This document shows, piece by piece, positions 35,704-49,599 of a stretch of DNA of 64,000 nt. The stretch is from the IMG/VR virus record IMGVR_UViG_3300032304_002285, positions 62,001 through 126,000 of that record. The stretch is one strand, 5' to 3'. Position 1 is the stretch's first letter. Each line of letters begins with the position of its first letter. Below the pieces are notes generated by a model. The model was not told the DNA's origin and did no database searches. It saw only the letters and a list, made by a program, of their open reading frames with translations. The stretch comes from a virus. Made by a program: the position numbers and the translations under genes.

Positions 35704-38192
35704 GCAATCCAACAGTAACAGTAGGTAGTACTATTCCGGTTCCTGCTGATCCATCTTTGGTTCGGAATGTATTTTCGTTATTGCAATTTACTTCTCAAAC
35801 ATTTAAGAATTATAAATTAGCTGAGAGGGCAACTTTTTCTCCCTCTGGTGCTGGTGATTTATTTTTCATGTCTGTTCCTCTTGGTGATTTATTGGCTGCT
35901 AAGCCTGGGTTTACAACACAAGAGGCATGGGATAAGAATGATAAGAATTTCATGTCTGTTTTTGTGACTCCTGCTGAGACAATGAATGCAGTAATGCCAA
36001 AGATAATAATTCCGTCAGATGCTCTTGTTTCTAATGGGGTGGATTCTTCTGGCGGTTCTAGTGCATGGTGGGCTTTTGACGCTAGCTATAAAGACTTGTT
36101 TAATTGGAAGATTTTAACTGTAAATGGTAGTGCTATATCTGCCAGTGATTATTATCAATATGCTCAGGTTGGTGGCAATTTTGCGTCTCAATATGTTGTT
36201 TCTAAAAAGCCAGATGATACAACCGCGAATAATGTAGTGGTTTGGGAATTGAATAACCCAGCTAATCCCCCTTTAGGAAGCTGGGATGAGACAAAGCTAG
36301 TTGGGGGTGGGGCTTTCATTATGATGTTGAATGTTACCCCGCTAAATCCTTCAAATGTTGATCCTGATCAGGTTCAACAAAAATCATGGAGTGTAAAAAT
36401 AGAGTTTGGTGATGTTACCATGACGTTGAACCAAACTGGAGCATTGGATGTTGTATTGACGGGGACAGGATCTTCTCAAGATAATCAAAAGGCGAATTTG
36501 ATTTCTGGTCAGGCTTCTCAGGCTTCTCCACAGAAGGAGCAAATGAACGAAAAGAATCCTTATTGGATAACTGTTTATCCGGTATGGAATGGCATTGTTG
36601 TAACAAGTGGTATTTCGGATTCACCGGCTGCTTTGGCTTCTACTGCTCAATATATTGTAAAAAACAGAAAAGCATCCATTAGGAATTCTCCATATTCTAC
36701 TTGGTTTAATCCAGTATCCCCAGCAGACGTTGCTGTTACTTCTCCTGCTGATGTAAGTGTAAATTTTGGGACCAAAGTAACTCTTACAGCAACAGCTTGT
36801 GGTTTGGATTTTTCTTATGTTCCTTGTTTTTATACAACGGATGCTTCTTTTGATCAATTCTTTATAGCCAATGATGATATTCCGAATCAAATATCTTATG
36901 ATTTTGATATGTATGCTATTTATACATTAAATGGCACAGCTTATACTTTAACAAAAACAATTTCTAGTACTGGCGTTGCTGGCTCTGCTGCTCAAACTCA
37001 TTTTGAAAAATGTGCATGGGATATGGCATTGGCTGGTGGAAAGTTTTTAAGATATGCTCCTCAAGTTTTTGGTTCTGTTTTGGCAGTAGAAGAGACAAAT
37101 CAATATCCGATAAAAAATGGCAATGGGGCATTTAGTCTAACTTGGTCGGGTGGTACTCCGGGTGATCCTAGTCCATCAGCAAGCTGGCAGGATTATATCC
37201 AATCTATAAGTGTTACCTTGAGTGAAGACGGTTCAATGGGATCTATTGTTGTTGATAAATATGGGATTGCAGGACAAGATGCTGTGGCTGTTCAGAGCAT
37301 TGGTGCTATTACGATTGATGCAACAGGGGGATTTGGGACTGTAGCAGGAACCATTTTTAAAGGCTTGGGAATGGGGATTGCTGAAAACATAAATTCAGAC
37401 GGGTCTTCCTGGACAATTCCTCTTGTTGGGTTGGAAAAGAAGCTTGATGATATTGCCTTGATAAATATTCCATACTTTGATGGGAAGACAATTTCTGACG
37501 CTGTGATCTTCTTATGTAAGTATGCTGGAATTACTTATGATTTTACTTCTGCTGCTGGTACTACAGATAAGCTTGGAATTTCTGAAGATTTAAATGTTCC
37601 TCGTTTTGATTGGAAAACAGGTACAACTGTAAAAACAGCTTTGGATCAAATAATGGTTGAGATGGGTTTTCGTTATTTGGTTATTGATGGGGTTGTTCAT
37701 TTGTATGATATTAATACTTCGGGTATGCCATCAACTCCGGGTCCTGATAGAAATGCAGGAGGAACGGTTTACCCAAATACCAAAGTGATCACAATAGATC
37801 GGACTCCTGATTTTGAAGATTTAAGAAATGAGGTTGTTTCTACTGCGATGAGGGCAGTTACGGATGGGGAGAATGCTCAATTTGATGATATTCCTGTTGA
37901 TCCTCTTTTGGTTGCAAAATCTCAAACAACTACTCCGGATATTCCATGGTCTCGTGCTGCATTTTTTGCTGAATCTGGCTTGATGACGTTGAGCGAATTA
38001 ACTACCATTGTAAATAAAAGATTGAAGTTGTCTAAGAAATATAACATTTCCGGGAAGACAACAATTCCAGGAAATGCTAATATTAAACCCTTTGATGTGT
38101 GGAATGGATCTTATATTGGAAGTGTGACGCATAATTTGGATTTTATAGGGAAGTCTTGGACAACGGATATAGAGTTGTTTACATATGGATAA
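35700..38192 (+). CDS. Tail hub / tip protein
   Basis: The ATG overlaps the tape measure stop. The 830-residue protein is beta-rich. Its C-terminal third resembles tail hub proteins (gp27/gpD-like): SDAVIFLCKYAGITYDF, TTVKTALDQIMVEMGFRY, LVIDGVVHLYDIN and NEVVSTAMRAVTDGE with a final KPFDVWNGSYIGSVTH. Such proteins form the ring that joins the tube to the fibres. Position directly after the tape measure supports this. The N-terminal 400 residues are unassigned and may carry Ig-like domains. Confidence 0.7.
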   Translation: MSNPTVTVGSTIPVPADPSLVRNVFSLLQFTSQTFKNYKLAERATFSPSGAGDLFFMSVPLGDLLAAKPGFTTQEAWDKNDKNFMSVFVTPAETMNAVMPKIIIPSDALVSNGVDSSGGSSAWWAFDASYKDLFNWKILTVNGSAISASDYYQYAQVGGNFASQYVVSKKPDDTTANNVVVWELNNPANPPLGSWDETKLVGGGAFIMMLNVTPLNPSNVDPDQVQQKSWSVKIEFGDVTMTLNQTGALDVVLTGTGSSQDNQKANLISGQASQASPQKEQMNEKNPYWITVYPVWNGIVVTSGISDSPAALASTAQYIVKNRKASIRNSPYSTWFNPVSPADVAVTSPADVSVNFGTKVTLTATACGLDFSYVPCFYTTDASFDQFFIANDDIPNQISYDFDMYAIYTLNGTAYTLTKTISSTGVAGSAAQTHFEKCAWDMALAGGKFLRYAPQVFGSVLAVEETNQYPIKNGNGAFSLTWSGGTPGDPSPSASWQDYIQSISVTLSEDGSMGSIVVDKYGIAGQDAVAVQSIGAITIDATGGFGTVAGTIFKGLGMGIAENINSDGSSWTIPLVGLEKKLDDIALINIPYFDGKTISDAVIFLCKYAGITYDFTSAAGTTDKLGISEDLNVPRFDWKTGTTVKTALDQIMVEMGFRYLVIDGVVHLYDINTSGMPSTPGPDRNAGGTVYPNTKVITIDRTPDFEDLRNEVVSTAMRAVTDGENAQFDDIPVDPLLVAKSQTTTPDIPWSRAAFFAESGLMTLSELTTIVNKRLKLSKKYNISGKTTIPGNANIKPFDVWNGSYIGSVTHNLDFIGKSWTTDIELFTYG

Positions 38193-38204
38193 GGAGAATT
38201 TTTA

Positions 38205-38408
38205 ATGTCTAGCGTAGGTAAGTGGTTTAGAGGAGCGATGACAAGTGATTCTGCTGCTAGGCTTTCTCAATATAGGACAATGGCAAAGACGGGTCCTAAT
38301 TATGTTATGACAGGGGAACCAACAAAAGATCCAGATAAAGCTCCTCCTGATGTTAATTATATTATAGCGGGTCAGTCTGAAGTTGGCGGGGATGAGGTGG
38401 CAGGATGA
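38205..38408 (+). CDS. Small tail-region protein (67 aa)
   Basis: An AAGGAG site precedes the ATG. The short product has a basic N-terminus (VGKWFRGAMTSDSAARLS) and a Pro/Asp-rich flexible second half (EPTKDPDKAPPDVNYI). The stop overlaps the next ATG. No family is recognised; the tail cluster context suggests a small virion or assembly factor. Confidence 0.65.
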   Translation: MSSVGKWFRGAMTSDSAARLSQYRTMAKTGPNYVMTGEPTKDPDKAPPDVNYIIAGQSEVGGDEVAG

Positions 38409-39325
38409 TTTACAAAAATAAAACTAAAATTCTTGGCATTCCTGTTCATGGTCTTGGAGATCGTATTATTCCAGAAGTGGAATTGCAACGATTTCAGATT
38501 ATTGAGAACATGCTTATTGCAGGAACACAGGGAGTAAAAAATTGTGTTTTTGATGATGGGTTGTTTTCTATTGATCCAGAAACAGAAAACACTTTCATTG
38601 TTACACTGAAGGCGACTGGTTGTTCTCCATCGGCTTCAGGGTTGGTTGGTGGGGCTTATTTTTTTGGTTCTCCAGTCCTTTCATGGAAAAACTTAAACAG
38701 GGGTTATGTTTATCATCTTTATCTTCGTGGGTTAAACAAAACCTTTGAAGATCCGTCTTCTATTGCAGAGGTTTCTTCTTTATATCCAATAGAGGGGGAT
38801 AATGTCTTAATCGCCATTGCAGATTGTAGGGCAGATGTTCCAAAAATTAACACCAATCCCGATGGCAAGGTTTATTCTTGTGATCTTGCTGCTCATATTA
38901 ATGACGTTGAAAATCCTCATGGTAGGTCTGTGATTCAAGATAAGCTTTATGTTCGGGAAAAAATTTGTTTATATAGTCCTGAAGGTAAAGGAGCAGAAGT
39001 TGAGATTTTGGTTGATGGTGTTGCAAAACAAATTCCTGTAAATTTGCTCCCCGGAGCGGCATTAGAGCTTGCAGGAAGAAAGGTTGTGACTATAGATTTT
39101 CTTTCTTTAGGTTCCGCTGGAAAAATAATTGAAATTCCAGATATTAATAAGGTGTTGTTTGTTCAGGTGTCTCGGAGGTTTTCCGATAATATGGATAAGG
39201 TTTTGGGAGAAACTATGATCGGTTATTATTCAGAAGATCCAAGCCTCCACCTTCCTTCCGAATTCTCTGTTTATAATTCCGGGGATTCTGATATCCCTTT
39301 GAGAGCATTAGCTTATTGCTGGTGA
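38405..39325 (+). CDS. Tail tip / fibre-associated protein
   Basis: The 306-residue beta-rich protein contains DLAAHINDVENPHG, a His-Asp-Asn-Pro-His motif very common in tail fibre and tip proteins of dsDNA phages. The C-terminal half (IVEIPDINKVLFVQVSRR-like stretch from about residue 245) looks like a small receptor or attachment domain. It starts inside the previous stop and is followed by the collagen-like fibre, so it may anchor that fibre. Confidence 0.7.
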   Translation: MIYKNKTKILGIPVHGLGDRIIPEVELQRFQIIENMLIAGTQGVKNCVFDDGLFSIDPETENTFIVTLKATGCSPSASGLVGGAYFFGSPVLSWKNLNRGYVYHLYLRGLNKTFEDPSSIAEVSSLYPIEGDNVLIAIADCRADVPKINTNPDGKVYSCDLAAHINDVENPHGRSVIQDKLYVREKICLYSPEGKGAEVEILVDGVAKQIPVNLLPGAALELAGRKVVTIDFLSLGSAGKIIEIPDINKVLFVQVSRRFSDNMDKVLGETMIGYYSEDPSLHLPSEFSVYNSGDSDIPLRALAYCW

Positions 39326-39331
39326 GATTAA

Positions 39332-43528
<4,197 letters not shown>

Positions 43529-43530
43529 GT

Positions 43531-45747
43531 ATGGCTCAAATAATCACAGGAAGTCGTTGGTCTAGTCCAAGACCTTTGACATATCGGTTATTAAACGGGA
43601 ATGATATTCTTTTAGATCCTTATACAAGCGTTGCTGAGGCTGATCTTGGTGTTATTGAAAGTCCAGTAGAAGGGCAGATGGCTATAGATTCATTAGGGAT
43701 AAGTTGGCAGTATTTGTCTGGGAGGTGGGGTGCATTTATTTTTGACCCATATACAAAATTACTATTGCACGGATTTAGTTATAATGGTTCAACAACTATT
43801 ATAGATAGTTCGCCATATCCTAAATCTTTATCCATTGTTGGAAATACTAATATATCAACAACTACATCAAAATTTGCTGATAAAAGTAGTATATATTTTG
43901 ATGGAAGTGGAGATTATTTAAATGCTGAAAACTTTGCTAGCTGGAATTTTTCAACTAATAATTTTTGTTTAGAATTTTGGCTTAGAAGTTCAGCTTCTAT
44001 TACAAACTCAAAATATATTTGTTATTTAGAAAATACTGCTGGTACAGAATATATTAGCATTTCACTAAATAATCGTTATGATGTTGGTGGGCCAGATTAT
44101 GGAATTATTGTGGGTGTAAATGCGTCATGGATGGGTTATGGAGCAAATGGCAGTTTGACAGATACTAATTGGCATCATTTTGCATTAGTAAGAAATGGAA
44201 ATACTATACTAATGTATATTGATGGAAATTTAGGTAATAGTTTAGCATTTTCAAATCCTATAAATCTCCTTGGCACAAAGAAATATTTTGGTGGTTATGG
44301 ACCAGACTTACCGCAATATAGTATTGATGGATATATGTCTGATATTAAATTATCTGTTGGTACTGCACGATATACTGATGAGTTTACACTTCCTATTATT
44401 CCACATTCAGATTTATCAACGGGTAATGACGGATATACATCATTATTAATTCATGGTACAGGAAGTGATGGAAGTATATTAATCCAAGATTATAGCCCAC
44501 AAACAAAGAGCGTATCCATTGTTGGGAATACGAATATTTCAACGGCTCAAAGTAAATTAGGGAATGGTTCAATTTGTTTTGATGGGAGTGGTGATTCTAT
44601 AACAGTTGCAGATAATGTAGATTTTAGTTTGGGTAGTTTAGATTTTACTATTGATTGTTGGGTTTATTTGACAACATTGGATCAAAATCAAGTTTTTTGG
44701 TCTTCTGTTTATACTGATGGTGCGTTTTCTTTCAGTTTTAATCATGCAACTTCGGGGAAACAGGGTTTGAATATTGGTTGCTGGTCTACCGGATGGGTGT
44801 TGGTATTTTATATTTATCAAGGAAATAAAACTGGTTGGACTGTTAATAGTTGGAATCATGTAGCAGTAGTTAGAAGTGGGAATATAATTACATTATATCT
44901 TAATGGGGTTGCGGTTGCGAATGGGTCATGTTCTTCCGCTATTCCTGCTTATAATCAACATTCAATAGGCAGTGTGATTTCAGAACAATATTTAAACGGT
45001 TATATGCAAGAATTTAGATTTTCTAAAGGAATAGCCAGATGGGTAGATAATTTTACTCCTAACAGCCTGCCATACAAAGGTGGAGAATGGGACGGGGTTG
45101 ATGAATACACAAAGTTATTATTACGTTTTGATGGAGTTAATGGTCAAAATACAACAGTAGATAGTAGTCAGTATAATCACACAATTTCTATGTATAATGG
45201 GGCTAATTTAACAACAACCGTAAAATATTTTGGTACTACTGCATTGTTGTTAGATGGTTCAGATGATTATTTATCCACGCCTCAAAGTAGTGATTTTAAT
45301 TTTGCTGGTGATTTTACGATAGAGTTCTTTGTAAGCTTTAATAATCCTGCAAGTCTTGGATATTTAATAGGTAATGGTAATTTGCAACTTGGAACAGATG
45401 GGTGGTCAATTGGAAGGAATTCTGGTGGTTTTATTTGGATATCTTATACGGGGGTTTCTATAAGTTGTAATGCCGATGGTTGGACAGCAGGAATATGGCA
45501 TCATGTTGCTCTTGTTAGAAGTGGAAGTTCAATAAAAGTATATAGAGATGGAGTTCAAGATACTAGTCAATACGCAACAGCAACAGATTCGTCTAATTGG
45601 GTTTCTTCTAATCCACTACAGATAGGAAAGGCTCCTGCTGGCAATAGTTATATGTTTTCGGGGTATTTGGATGAGGTTAGAATATTGAATGGATATGCTA
45701 AGTATACCCAAAACTTCTCGGTTCCTTACAAGCAAGTTGGAGTATAA
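43531..45747 (+). CDS. Tail protein with three LamG/lectin-like domains
   Basis: ATG 43531 lies two bases after the fibre stop. After an N-terminal segment of about 60 residues (RPLTYRLLNGNDILLDP) the 738-residue protein has three concanavalin-A-like (LamG) domains. Each has a (Y/L)FDGSGDYL-type strand, an (E/D)(F/C)W(L/V) strand and WHHFALVRNGNTILMYIDG or its equivalent (WNHVAVVRSGN, WHHVALVRSGS). Each ends in a GY(M/L)(S/Q/D)(D/E)(I/F/V) strand followed by ARYTDEFT or its equivalent. Such domains bind carbohydrate, so this is a strong candidate for recognising host surface sugars. Confidence 0.85.
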   Translation: MAQIITGSRWSSPRPLTYRLLNGNDILLDPYTSVAEADLGVIESPVEGQMAIDSLGISWQYLSGRWGAFIFDPYTKLLLHGFSYNGSTTIIDSSPYPKSLSIVGNTNISTTTSKFADKSSIYFDGSGDYLNAENFASWNFSTNNFCLEFWLRSSASITNSKYICYLENTAGTEYISISLNNRYDVGGPDYGIIVGVNASWMGYGANGSLTDTNWHHFALVRNGNTILMYIDGNLGNSLAFSNPINLLGTKKYFGGYGPDLPQYSIDGYMSDIKLSVGTARYTDEFTLPIIPHSDLSTGNDGYTSLLIHGTGSDGSILIQDYSPQTKSVSIVGNTNISTAQSKLGNGSICFDGSGDSITVADNVDFSLGSLDFTIDCWVYLTTLDQNQVFWSSVYTDGAFSFSFNHATSGKQGLNIGCWSTGWVLVFYIYQGNKTGWTVNSWNHVAVVRSGNIITLYLNGVAVANGSCSSAIPAYNQHSIGSVISEQYLNGYMQEFRFSKGIARWVDNFTPNSLPYKGGEWDGVDEYTKLLLRFDGVNGQNTTVDSSQYNHTISMYNGANLTTTVKYFGTTALLLDGSDDYLSTPQSSDFNFAGDFTIEFFVSFNNPASLGYLIGNGNLQLGTDGWSIGRNSGGFIWISYTGVSISCNADGWTAGIWHHVALVRSGSSIKVYRDGVQDTSQYATATDSSNWVSSNPLQIGKAPAGNSYMFSGYLDEVRILNGYAKYTQNFSVPYKQVGV

Positions 45748-45760
45748 GGACGTACTATAA

Positions 45761-46060
45761 GTGAATCCACAGATACAAGAAGGAACAACTAGCATTCTCA
45801 TCCTTGCTTCTGGGGATATTATGGGTTTTTGTTGTTGTTCTGATGGATTTATTTACAGATATGATCCTTGTACTGTAAAAATTCAACCGTATGCTTTTAA
45901 GTATGATCCTTGTATTGTGTGGTTTTATAATTTTACTTATGAATATGCGGCTTGTACTTATTATGAAACTCAGCTTTCTTATGAATATGCGGCTTGTACT
46001 TATTATGAAACTCAGCTTTCTTATGAATATGCAGAATGTACTTATCCAAGTTATTATTAA
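45761..46060 (+). CDS. Cys/Tyr-rich 14-residue repeat protein
   Basis: It starts at GTG 45761 with AAGGA upstream. From about residue 34 the 99-residue product consists of five tandem 14-residue units: YDPCTVKIQPYAFK, YDPCIVWFYNFTYE, YAACTYYETQLSYE (twice) and a partial YAECTYPSYY. Each has Tyr at position 1 and Cys at position 4. The N-terminus has a CCC cluster (GFCCCSDGFIY). A regular Y-x-x-C ladder suggests a stacked beta structure with metal or disulfide links. It lies among tip proteins. No family is recognised. Confidence 0.65.
   Translation: MNPQIQEGTTSILILASGDIMGFCCCSDGFIYRYDPCTVKIQPYAFKYDPCIVWFYNFTYEYAACTYYETQLSYEYAACTYYETQLSYEYAECTYPSYY
45938..46021 (+). repeat. Tandem 42-base repeat
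   Basis: Two exact or nearly exact 42-base units (TTATGAATATGCGGCTTGTA and following) encode the two identical 14-residue repeats. Confidence 0.8.
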
Positions 46061-46084
46061 GATAAAGTTAAAGGATTTAGTTTT

Positions 46085-46870
46085 ATGGCTAATATTAGAG
46101 TTCCAATGAATTTTGGGGAAGCTTGTCGAGTTAATGGCATTGCTTATGGCAAGGTTTATGATGCGGGAGTTAGCGTAACGGGGGTTGTTTATGTTGCTAA
46201 TAATTTGTGGAGAGTCCCTTACGTTGCTCATGGTTTGGTTGCAGGATGCGGTGTTTATTTAAGTATATCTGGTACTGGTGGTTCGTATTCAGGGACCTTG
46301 CCTGTTTATTCAGTAATAGATGCTGATAATTTTTATGTTATGAATATTACTGGAATATATATAGGTCATTCTTCCAGTGGTATATGTAAGAAGACACAAC
46401 CTTCAGTTGGCCAAGCAACAGATTCGATAGAGGATGGGGACGCAACCGGATATGCTGATTATACTTGGTATTATGATGATAATGGAAGAGGGGGTGGGGG
46501 TGCTCATAGAATTTGGACGGCTTGCCAAATGGCTGTTTGTAATTTGCCAGTAAATTGTCACGATGTTTATGCTGGAGAACCTGTAAATGAAGTTTACAGG
46601 ACTCTTAGCTTAATTACAGTAACCAGAAGTGGAGTTCTGAGGGTGTGGCATGATTATCGGGAAAGAGGCGCGATAGCTGGTTATATTTATATAAATGATG
46701 TTTATGTAGGAACGACCGAAGGTGGTCAAAGTAATGCTGTTCCATATAGATTAATAGCAGGTGACGTAGTAACAGCAGCTACTAAATGGGCGAAGTCCCA
46801 TTATAGTGTGCCAGGGTATGACTTACAGGGTCATGTTGGATCTGTCTTTCTTCCTTATACTTGGCCATGA
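46085..46870 (+). CDS. Tail tip protein, paralogue A
   Basis: The 261-residue beta-rich protein contains YTWYYDDNGRGGGGAHRI, then WTACQMAVCNLP, a motif shared with the next gene (TWYYDDSSLGLGPVHR, WDPCDVCVSQLP), and ends GSVFLPYTWP. The central part has VPYVAHGLVAGCGVYLS, an alternating strand pattern. It follows the lectin-like and Cys-repeat genes and probably belongs to the receptor-binding tip. No catalytic residues are evident. Confidence 0.65.
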   Translation: MANIRVPMNFGEACRVNGIAYGKVYDAGVSVTGVVYVANNLWRVPYVAHGLVAGCGVYLSISGTGGSYSGTLPVYSVIDADNFYVMNITGIYIGHSSSGICKKTQPSVGQATDSIEDGDATGYADYTWYYDDNGRGGGGAHRIWTACQMAVCNLPVNCHDVYAGEPVNEVYRTLSLITVTRSGVLRVWHDYRERGAIAGYIYINDVYVGTTEGGQSNAVPYRLIAGDVVTAATKWAKSHYSVPGYDLQGHVGSVFLPYTWP

Positions 46871-46878
46871 GGTGATTC

Positions 46879-47661
46879 ATGTCAGATGCTACTACTGTTT
46901 ATGCTCCTAATAATTATGGTTATGCTTGGAAGCATTTTTCTACCCATACAACAGTAACAGGGGGTGAAACTTCCCTTGCGACTTGTTATGGGTTGGTGAG
47001 GTTTCCTGAGACAAATGTAACGGGTGAGATCAATAGTAATTATGTAATGGAAATTGTATGGCCTAGTCATGGCATGGTATTAACAAATTTTGTAAAAGTA
47101 AATATGGTTAACAGTTCAGCGAATGTGGTTGATGGAACCTATCCTGTGGTGATGATTCCGGACGCTGATCATTTTGTTATTTCATTTCCAGGATGGATGT
47201 ATAATGGGAATTACACAGGGACGGCTCAGCTTCAACAGCCACTTCCTGGAGTTCCAACTATTTCTGTTGGCGCAACCGATGTTTTGAATTATCAGTCATA
47301 TACTTGGTATTATGATGATAGTTCTTTGGGTTTAGGACCTGTACACAGAACTTGGGACCCATGCGATGTATGTGTAAGTCAATTGCCTCAGCACTCTAGA
47401 TTAAACATCCTTCACACAGAGATGCCAGTTGAATTTACCGTTCCACTTGATGGAGTAATGAGATTTTGGAGTAGCACTGCTTTTTTTTTCCGTGTATCTA
47501 TCAATGGATATGTTTGGTATACTCCGACAAATCCCGCGTTTTATTATGCTTATCCATTGAGGGTAAAGGCTGGTGACGTAATAAAAATGGAGCTTGGAAG
47601 TGGAAGTGGTGACTTTTCTTATGTTTTTCTTCCCTATGAATGGCCCCCAACAACCCCTTAA
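46879..47661 (+). CDS. Tail tip protein, paralogue B
   Basis: It is a tandem paralogue of 46085, of equal length (260 residues), with the shared TWYYDDSSLG block, the W..C...VxxLP block and the ending YVFLPYEWP. The N-terminal halves differ more than the C-terminal halves, as is common when the outer part of a tip protein diversifies. Its start lies 8 bases after the previous stop. Confidence 0.65.
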   Translation: MSDATTVYAPNNYGYAWKHFSTHTTVTGGETSLATCYGLVRFPETNVTGEINSNYVMEIVWPSHGMVLTNFVKVNMVNSSANVVDGTYPVVMIPDADHFVISFPGWMYNGNYTGTAQLQQPLPGVPTISVGATDVLNYQSYTWYYDDSSLGLGPVHRTWDPCDVCVSQLPQHSRLNILHTEMPVEFTVPLDGVMRFWSSTAFFFRVSINGYVWYTPTNPAFYYAYPLRVKAGDVIKMELGSGSGDFSYVFLPYEWPPTTP

Positions 47662-47672
47662 TCTGTGTTTTT

Positions 47673-47903
47673 ATGATTGATGTAGAAAAACTTAAAGAAG
47701 CCTTGGTTCATTCTATTTTTGGGCGGTATAATGAGGCTGCACAGCTAATTGTAGCCAGTAGGGCTCCTGCTGTTGGGTTGAGAGTAGAAGACATTAGAGA
47801 GGCTATTTTAAGGGTAGAGAGTCAAGAATTACAAGAGGGTCATGATTTCCTTCCTCATCCTGATTGGAGACCCAACACGGGTTCTGGTTGTTGTTGTAAA
47901 TAG
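47673..47903 (+). CDS. Small hypothetical protein with CCC tail (76 aa)
   Basis: Neither ATG 47673 nor the in-frame ATG 47640, which overlaps the previous gene, has a clear ribosome site, so the start is uncertain. The product is helical (VEKLKEALVHSIFGRYNE, VEDIREAILRVESQELQE) and ends GSGCCCK. The three-Cys end is unusual. No family is recognised. Confidence 0.5.
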   Translation: MIDVEKLKEALVHSIFGRYNEAAQLIVASRAPAVGLRVEDIREAILRVESQELQEGHDFLPHPDWRPNTGSGCCCK

Positions 47904-47919
47904 AGAAAGGTGGCTATAG

Positions 47920-49599
47920 ATGAGTTCTTTGTCTGTATCTATTATCATGAAAAACGAAGAGGGTTGTATTGCAAGGTGTTTATCTACAGTTTCTAAATTT
48001 GCCGATGAGATTATTGTTGTTGATACTGGATCAACTGACAAATCTAAAGAAATTGCAGCAACCTTCTCAAGAGTTAAGCTTTTTGATTCAGAATATTTTA
48101 ACAAAGATACTCATTTTTCTGATTTTGAGTTTGGTAAAGCAAAAAATGAGGCAATCAAGAAGTGTACGAAAGATTGGCTGCTTTGGTGGGATGCAGATGA
48201 TTACATAGATGAAGAGAATATAAATAAGATTTTGGGGATTATTAATACAGAAAAGAACCCTTGTCTTTTTTCTTTTGATATTTCTTATGGATTTTTGCGC
48301 TTTGAGCATTGCCGTCTTTTCAAAAATAATGCAGACATCTTTTTCGATGAGACGCATGCTTGTCATGAATATTTAAACACAAATGGCTTCCCTCTTTATA
48401 TTCGGAAGGACGTTGTTATTCAGCATCTTCCGGAGCACAAGACTGTTTCTTCCTCAAAGCGTAATATTGCTATTATGGAAAAGGATTATTACCGCAGGAA
48501 GCGTCAAGATCCTAGGACCATGTTTTACTTGGCTAATGGGTATAGGGAAGATGGTCAGTATGATAAAGCCATAGATTTTTATGATAAATATCTTCAAGTT
48601 TCCAATTGGAATGAGGAGAGATATTTTGCAAGGTATTATAAAGCTCAGTGTTTATTTCGTTCTGGAAAATTAGAAGAGAGCCGGAATGAGGTTCTTAGGT
48701 CTTTGACAGAAGATTTTCGTTTTGCAGAATCTTTTTGTTTTTTAGGTGATGTTGCTTTTTATTTTAAGGACTATGAAAAGGCGATTCTTTGGTATAAGAT
48801 GGCTTTGTCTACTCCATATCCGAAAGATGCCAGACTTTTTGTTTCTCGCTATTCTTATTCTGATTATCCAACCGCAAAAATTGGTGAGTGTTTATCTTTG
48901 GTTGGAGAAACCGGGCAATTAGCACAAGTAGTACAGCCAGTACAACCAGAAGCTAATCCTGAAGCAAAAGAAGTTACAAAGCGTATTTGTAATTTCACAT
49001 TGCCAGAAGATAAAGGTTTGGCAATGATTGCAGCAATGGTGTTTTCTAATTGTGTTAATAAAGGCTTGGCTGATATAAGCGTATTTGTTAAGGACGATTG
49101 GCAGAGGGCTTTGATGTCCAAATTTGCCAAAATAAGTCTTTCTAATGAATTAGGAGCAAAGATATCACTTCCTTCCAAGCTAAAAGAAAAGCATTTGTTG
49201 GAATGGGTTTCTAGATCTTCTGGTTTTTATGATTTAAATATTGATCCTGTTATTATCAACGGGGATTTTGAAAACCCTAGAGATACGATTTTACTTCAAA
49301 ACGTTATGGATTCTCCTGTTCTTGAGCGGGTAAAAATGTTGAATGGGGGTAAGAGGGCAATTGCAATGGTTAGTGAGGATGGTGGTTTTGACGAGACGGT
49401 TTCTTTTTTTATGAAGGGTTCAATATTTATTGGGAATGCGGGGTGGCTTCAGCATTTAGCACAATGGTTTAATATTCCTGCTTTTATTGTTATGGGAGAT
49501 AAAAATTTCAAAGAATATTCTTGGGGTAATCAAGAGAATGTTCCGACTATGGTTATACCAAAGCTGGAAAGTTTTTATTCTAGGAGTCAACAATGGTAG
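47920..49599 (+). CDS. Glycosyltransferase GT2 with TPR and GT9-like C-terminal part
   Basis: Residues 1-190 are a GT2 domain: LSVSIIMKNEEGCIARCL, IIVVDTGSTDKSKEIA and the metal site WWDADD. Residues 200-310 look like tetratricopeptide repeats (YREDGQYDKAIDFYDKYL, YKAQCLFRSGKLEESR). The C-terminal 200 residues resemble a GT-B Rossmann half of heptosyltransferases (SIFIGNAGWLQHLAQWF then IPAFIVMGD). GT2-TPR enzymes often glycosylate proteins or peptides. The location directly after fibre and tip genes makes the fibre a candidate acceptor, which is inference. Confidence 0.8.
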   Translation: MSSLSVSIIMKNEEGCIARCLSTVSKFADEIIVVDTGSTDKSKEIAATFSRVKLFDSEYFNKDTHFSDFEFGKAKNEAIKKCTKDWLLWWDADDYIDEENINKILGIINTEKNPCLFSFDISYGFLRFEHCRLFKNNADIFFDETHACHEYLNTNGFPLYIRKDVVIQHLPEHKTVSSSKRNIAIMEKDYYRRKRQDPRTMFYLANGYREDGQYDKAIDFYDKYLQVSNWNEERYFARYYKAQCLFRSGKLEESRNEVLRSLTEDFRFAESFCFLGDVAFYFKDYEKAILWYKMALSTPYPKDARLFVSRYSYSDYPTAKIGECLSLVGETGQLAQVVQPVQPEANPEAKEVTKRICNFTLPEDKGLAMIAAMVFSNCVNKGLADISVFVKDDWQRALMSKFAKISLSNELGAKISLPSKLKEKHLLEWVSRSSGFYDLNIDPVIINGDFENPRDTILLQNVMDSPVLERVKMLNGGKRAIAMVSEDGGFDETVSFFMKGSIFIGNAGWLQHLAQWFNIPAFIVMGDKNFKEYSWGNQENVPTMVIPKLESFYSRSQQW

